From the NCBI GenBank assembly GCA_964385045.1, contig CAYLNM010000205.1, positions 1-6,455 of the forward strand: 6,455 nucleotides of DNA, read 5' to 3'. This document shows, piece by piece, positions 1 through 6,455 of this stretch. The notes beneath the pieces were generated by a model, which searched no databases, was not told the DNA's origin, and was given only the letters and a program-made list of their open reading frames with translations. The translations under genes were made by a program, and so were the position numbers. The DNA is from CAYLNM01 sp964385045. GTDB taxonomy: Bacteria > Planctomycetota > Phycisphaerae > Phycisphaerales > SM1A02. Each line of letters opens with the position of its first letter. The stretch's first letter is position 1.

Positions 1-991
1 GCGAGTCCATGATCAGCTGCAGGACGTGGGGGTGCCGCATGTTCAGGCTGTTGCCGCACCCGGTGTAGTCGACGTAGTACTGCGGGCGGTCCGGGTCGAG
101 GCGGTAGTAGGCCTCGTTGTCCAGTCCCCGCAGGCTCAGCGTCGGTCCGAGGTGGTTGCCCTCGGCGGTGTGGTTGTAGACGACGTCGAGGATGACCTCC
201 AGCCCCGCCGAGTGCAGCGTCCTGACGAGATGCTTGAACTCCGGCACCACGTCCTCGGGCCGGGCGAGGTCGGCCGCGTACTCGTTGTGCGGGGCGAGGA
301 AGCCGACGGAGTTGTAGCCCCAGTAGTTGCGGAGACCGCGGGAGAGCACGTGGCCGTCGTGGGCGAACTGGTGCACGGGCATGAGCTCGACCGCGGTGAC
401 GCCGAGGTCGACGAGCTCCTGCACCGCGGCCGGATGGGCGAGGCCGCTGTAGGTGCCGCGGATGTCCTCCGGCACGCCGGGGTGGCGGGCGGTGAAGCCC
501 TTGACGTGCAGCTCGTAGACGATCGTCTCCTCCCACGGGATCCGCAGGCGGCGATCGTTGCCCCAGTCGAAGTGACTGACCGTGACCACCGACCGGGCGG
601 TGGCCGGGGCGCTGTCGATCTCGTTGATGCGGAGCGGGGCGTCGGCACGGTGGGCGAGGAGGGCGGGACTCTCGTGCACCGGGCCGTCGATCGCCTTGGC
701 GTAGGGGTCGATCAGCAGCTTGGCCGGATTGCACCGCCGGCCGGACGCCGGGTCCCAGGGCCCGTGGACCCGGAAGCCGTAGCGGCGACCGGGCTTGACC
801 CGCGGCACGTAGCCGTGCCAGCAGAAGCCGGTGACCTCGGGGAGGTCGACGCGGGTCTCCTCGCCGCGCTCGTCGAACAGGCACAGCTCCACCCGCTCGG
901 CGACCTCCGAGAACACCGAGAAGTTCGTGCCCACCCCGTCGAACGTCGCGCCGAGCGGGAAGGGGGCTCCGGGCCAGACCTGCACGCTCAC
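1..991 (-). CDS. glgX: Glycogen debranching enzyme GlgX/TreX, N-terminal half (3' end cut by window)
   Basis: Enzymes of this GH13 isoamylase-type group hydrolyse alpha-1,6 branch points. GlgX acts on short stubs left by glycogen phosphorylase, and TreX releases linear chains for TreY/TreZ. About 330 residues are visible of a family usually 650-720 long. A CBM48-like N-terminal domain (about 8-120) begins VWPGAPFPLGATFDGVGTNF, and RYGFRVHGPWDP is typical of the group. The barrel starts near Tyr159 (IVYELHVKGFTARHPGVP). It continues with VELMPVHQF, LRNYWGYNSVGF, APHNEYA and DVVYNHTAEGN (Asn273), then YYVDYTGCGNSLN, and is cut after LQLIMDS. The nucleophile motif expected next is beyond base 1, so catalytic competence cannot be checked. 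The GTG start at 991 overlaps the glgB stop in a GTGA junction, with GGAG 10 bases upstream. A second GTG two codons later is possible. GlgX and TreX cannot be told apart from this half; the downstream neighbours would help. Confidence 0.95.
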   Translation of the reverse strand, partial: MSVQVWPGAPFPLGATFDGVGTNFSVFSEVAERVELCLFDERGEETRVDLPEVTGFCWHGYVPRVKPGRRYGFRVHGPWDPASGRRCNPAKLLIDPYAKAIDGPVHESPALLAHRADAPLRINEIDSAPATARSVVTVSHFDWGNDRRLRIPWEETIVYELHVKGFTARHPGVPEDIRGTYSGLAHPAAVQELVDLGVTAVELMPVHQFAHDGHVLSRGLRNYWGYNSVGFLAPHNEYAADLARPEDVVPEFKHLVRTLHSAGLEVILDVVYNHTAEGNHLGPTLSLRGLDNEAYYRLDPDRPQYYVDYTGCGNSLNMRHPHVLQLIMDS

Positions 992-1005
992 GCCGGGGGG
1001 TCTCC
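988..1005 (-). promoter_or_regulatory. glgB/glgX GTGA overlap with weak ribosome binding site
   Basis: The glgB stop TGA (990-988) overlaps the glgX start GTG (991-989) in a GTGA tetranucleotide, as at the other junction. The best Shine-Dalgarno match is only GGAG (1005-1002), 10 bases before the start and separated from it by a C-rich spacer. This is clearly weaker than the site before glgB. GlgX may therefore depend more on ribosomes arriving from glgB and be made in smaller amounts; that is inference. Confidence 0.55.
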
Positions 1006-2975
1006 GGGATCGCGGCGGAGGACGAGGGCCGCCAGTGGCGGCACCGTCAGACGCAGCACGTGAGGCTCGCCCTGCCGCGGCAGGGGCCGGGTCTCGACCC
1101 GTCCGAGGTTGCCCACCCCGGTGCCCCCGTACTCGCGGGCGTCGGTGTTGAGGATCTCGTGCCACGTGCCCGCGTCGGGGGCCCCGACGAGGACGTCCTC
1201 CCGCACCACCGGGGCGAGGTTGAGGACGCACGCCGCCGCGTCCCGGCCGCCCGCTCCCAGCCGCAGGAAGGACAGCAGGCCGTGCTCGCGGTCGTCGGCG
1301 TCGAGCCAGCGGAAGCCCGCGGGGTCGTGGTCGAGCTCGTGCAGGGCCGGCACCACGCGGTGCAGCTCGTTGAGCCGGTCGACCAGGCGCCGGATCCCGG
1401 CGTGCCGCTCGTCCGAGAGCAGGAACCAGTCGACCTCGCGCTCCTCGTCCCACTCGCGGAGCTGGCCGATCTCGCCCCCCATGAACAGCAGCTTCTTGCC
1501 CGGCTGCAGCCACTGGTCGGCCAGCAGCAGCCGGAGGTTGGCCCGCCGCCGCCACTCGTCGCCGTCCATCCGGCCGAGCAGCGAGCCCTTGCCGTGCACG
1601 ACCTCGTCGTGGCTCAGCGGCAGGACGTAGCGCTCGGCGTGCATGTACATGCCTCGGAAGGTCAATTCGTCGTGGTGGTGCCGGCGGTGCACGGGATCGC
1701 GGGCGAGGTGCCGCAGGGTGTCGTTCATCCAGCCCATGTCCCACTTGAAGTCGAAGCCGAGGCCGCCGTCGGTGACGGGCGCGGTGACGCCGGGCCACGC
1801 CGTGGACTCCTCGGCGAAGGTGAGGACGTCCGGGAAGGCCCGGTGCACCTCGACGTTGAGCCGCTGGAGGAAGTCGATCGCCTCGAGGTTCTCGCGGCCA
1901 CCGTGGCGGTTGGGGATCCACTCGCCGGGGCCGCGCGAGTAGTCGAGGTAGAGCATCGAGGCCACCGCGTCGACCCGCAGGCCGTCGACGTGGTAGTGCT
2001 CGAGCCAGAACAGGGCGCTGGAGATCAGGAACGCCCGCACCTCGTTGCGGCCGTAGTTGAAGATCAGGCTCTTCCAGTCGGGGTGGTATCCCAGCCGCGG
2101 GTCGGCGTGCTCGTAGAGATGCGTGCCGTCGAAGTAGCCGGGCCCGTGCTCGTCGCTCGGGAAGTGCGACGGCACCCAGTCGAGGATCACGCCGATGCCG
2201 GCCGCGTGCAGGCGGTCGATCAGGGTCATGAGGCCCTGCGGCGTCCCGAAGCGACTCGTGGGGGCGAAGTAGCCGGTCGTCTGGTAGCCCCACGAGCGGG
2301 TGAGCGGGTGCTCCATGACCGGCAGCAGCTCGACGTGGGTGAAGCCGCGGTCGCGGACGTAGCCCGGCAGCAGCTCGGCCAGCTCCTCGTACGAGTGCAC
2401 CCGCCGGCCGTGGTCGGGATGCCGCATCCACGATCCGAGATGCAGCTCGTAGATCGACAGCGGCTTCCGCGGCCCCTGACGGTCGCCGCGGGCGGCCATC
2501 CAGCCGGCGTCGGACCACCGGAAGTCGAGGTCCCAGACCCGCGAGCCGGTGGCGGGCGGGTGCTCGTGGAGGAAGCCGACCGGGTCGGCCTTGTTCACGC
2601 GGTAGCCCCGGTGGCGGCTGGCGACGTGGTACTTGTAGACCGTCCCGCGCGCGAGGCCGGGCACGAACCCCGCGTGGACCCCCGACCCCTCGAGCGGCTC
2701 GAGGACGTCGGCGTCGTGGGCCCAGTGATTGAAGTCGCCGACGACCGAGACATGGGCGGCGTCGGGGGCCCAGACCGCGAAGTGCACGCCGGCCCGGCCG
2801 TCCCGCTCCGCCGGGTGGGCGCCGAGGTGCCGGTGCAGCCGGTAGTGCGTGCCCTCGCCCAGCAGGTGCACGTCGAAGGGCGTCAGGCTCGGGTCGGGGC
2901 GCATCTCGCCGCGGCGGGCGGGGCCGACGGGGGCGGCGGGGGCGGCGGGAGCAGCGGAGCTGGTGCTCGCGGGTG

Positions 2976-2979
<4 letters not shown>
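988..2979 (-). CDS. glgB: 1,4-alpha-glucan (glycogen) branching enzyme GlgB
   Basis: GlgB cuts an alpha-1,4 glucan chain and re-attaches the piece through an alpha-1,6 bond, making glycogen branches. The protein is 663 residues and complete. Order: a low-complexity Ala/Pro tail (about 2-25), one CBM48 module (about 40-145, VSVVGDFNHW), then the GH13 barrel from KPLSIYELHLGSW and an all-beta C-terminal domain. Catalytic residues are Asp337 (GLRVDAVASM), Glu390 (FAEESTAWPG) and Asp458 (LSHDEVVHGK), with His272 in DWVPSHF. Their spacing equals E. coli Asp405/Glu458/Asp526 with a constant shift of 68, so only the N-terminus is shorter: most of the first (N1) module of the 728-residue form is absent. 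The GTG start at 2979 overlaps the treS stop and follows a strong AGGAAGGA site. An in-frame ATG at 2904 (residue 26) would remove only the tail and is a weaker alternative. The stop overlaps the glgX start. The family is certain; the exact start is likely. Confidence 0.96.
2929..2955 (-). repeat. Three 9-base units coding Ala-Ala-Pro in the GlgB N-terminal tail
   Basis: Three consecutive 9-base units encode AAP-AAP-AAP, residues 9-17 of GlgB. The two units nearest base 2929 are identical (GCCGCCCCC on the coding strand). The outermost (GCTGCTCCC) differs at two third-codon positions. It belongs to a flexible Ala/Pro/Ser lead that precedes the carbohydrate-binding module. Such repeats can change copy number by slippage without breaking the frame. 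Confidence 0.6.

Positions 2980-6455
<3,476 letters not shown>

Noticed and set aside
136..648. Minus-strand frame of 170 codons inside glgX
   Set aside because: It is a Ser/Thr/Arg/Pro-rich out-of-frame reading of glgX, with no motif.
26..1063. Plus-strand open frame of 345 codons opposite glgX
   Set aside because: It is antisense to a clear GH13 debranching enzyme, has biased composition and shows no family motif. It is a GC shadow frame.

Overview
The window is a dense, single-strand block of alpha-glucan and trehalose metabolism genes. Three genes are all read from the minus strand, so transcription runs from the right edge towards base 1. Base composition is very GC-rich (roughly 70% by eye). 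Start codons are GTG where they can be seen, and genes overlap by 4 bases. This fits a high-GC bacterium such as an actinomycetote, but the sequence does not fix the lineage. A fused trehalose synthase/maltokinase also occurs in other high-GC phyla.

Layout in the direction of transcription: (1) 6455 to 2976, a trehalose synthase fused to a maltokinase (TreS-Mak). Its first codons lie beyond the right edge. (2) 2979 to 988, a complete glycogen branching enzyme (GlgB) of the short-N-terminus type. (3) 991 to 1, the N-terminal half of a glycogen debranching enzyme (GlgX/TreX type), cut by the left edge before its catalytic nucleophile. Both junctions are the same GTGA arrangement, in which the stop TGA of one gene overlaps the GTG start of the next. 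There is no intergenic space anywhere, and no internal promoter or terminator is visible. No RNA gene, insertion sequence, CRISPR array or attachment site was seen.

The three products form a coherent route. TreS interconverts trehalose and maltose, and the fused kinase phosphorylates maltose to maltose 1-phosphate. In the GlgE pathway, GlgE polymerises maltose 1-phosphate into alpha-1,4-glucan, and GlgB adds the alpha-1,6 branches. GlgX removes branches during breakdown, or feeds linear chains to TreY/TreZ. GlgE is not in the window and would be expected upstream (beyond 6455) or elsewhere in the genome. Nothing here looks like a previously undescribed system. The points worth following are the operon logic (a possible trehalose-glucan cycle), the coupled GTGA junctions, the disordered tails that meet at the TreS-Mak/GlgB junction, and the missing first part of GlgB.
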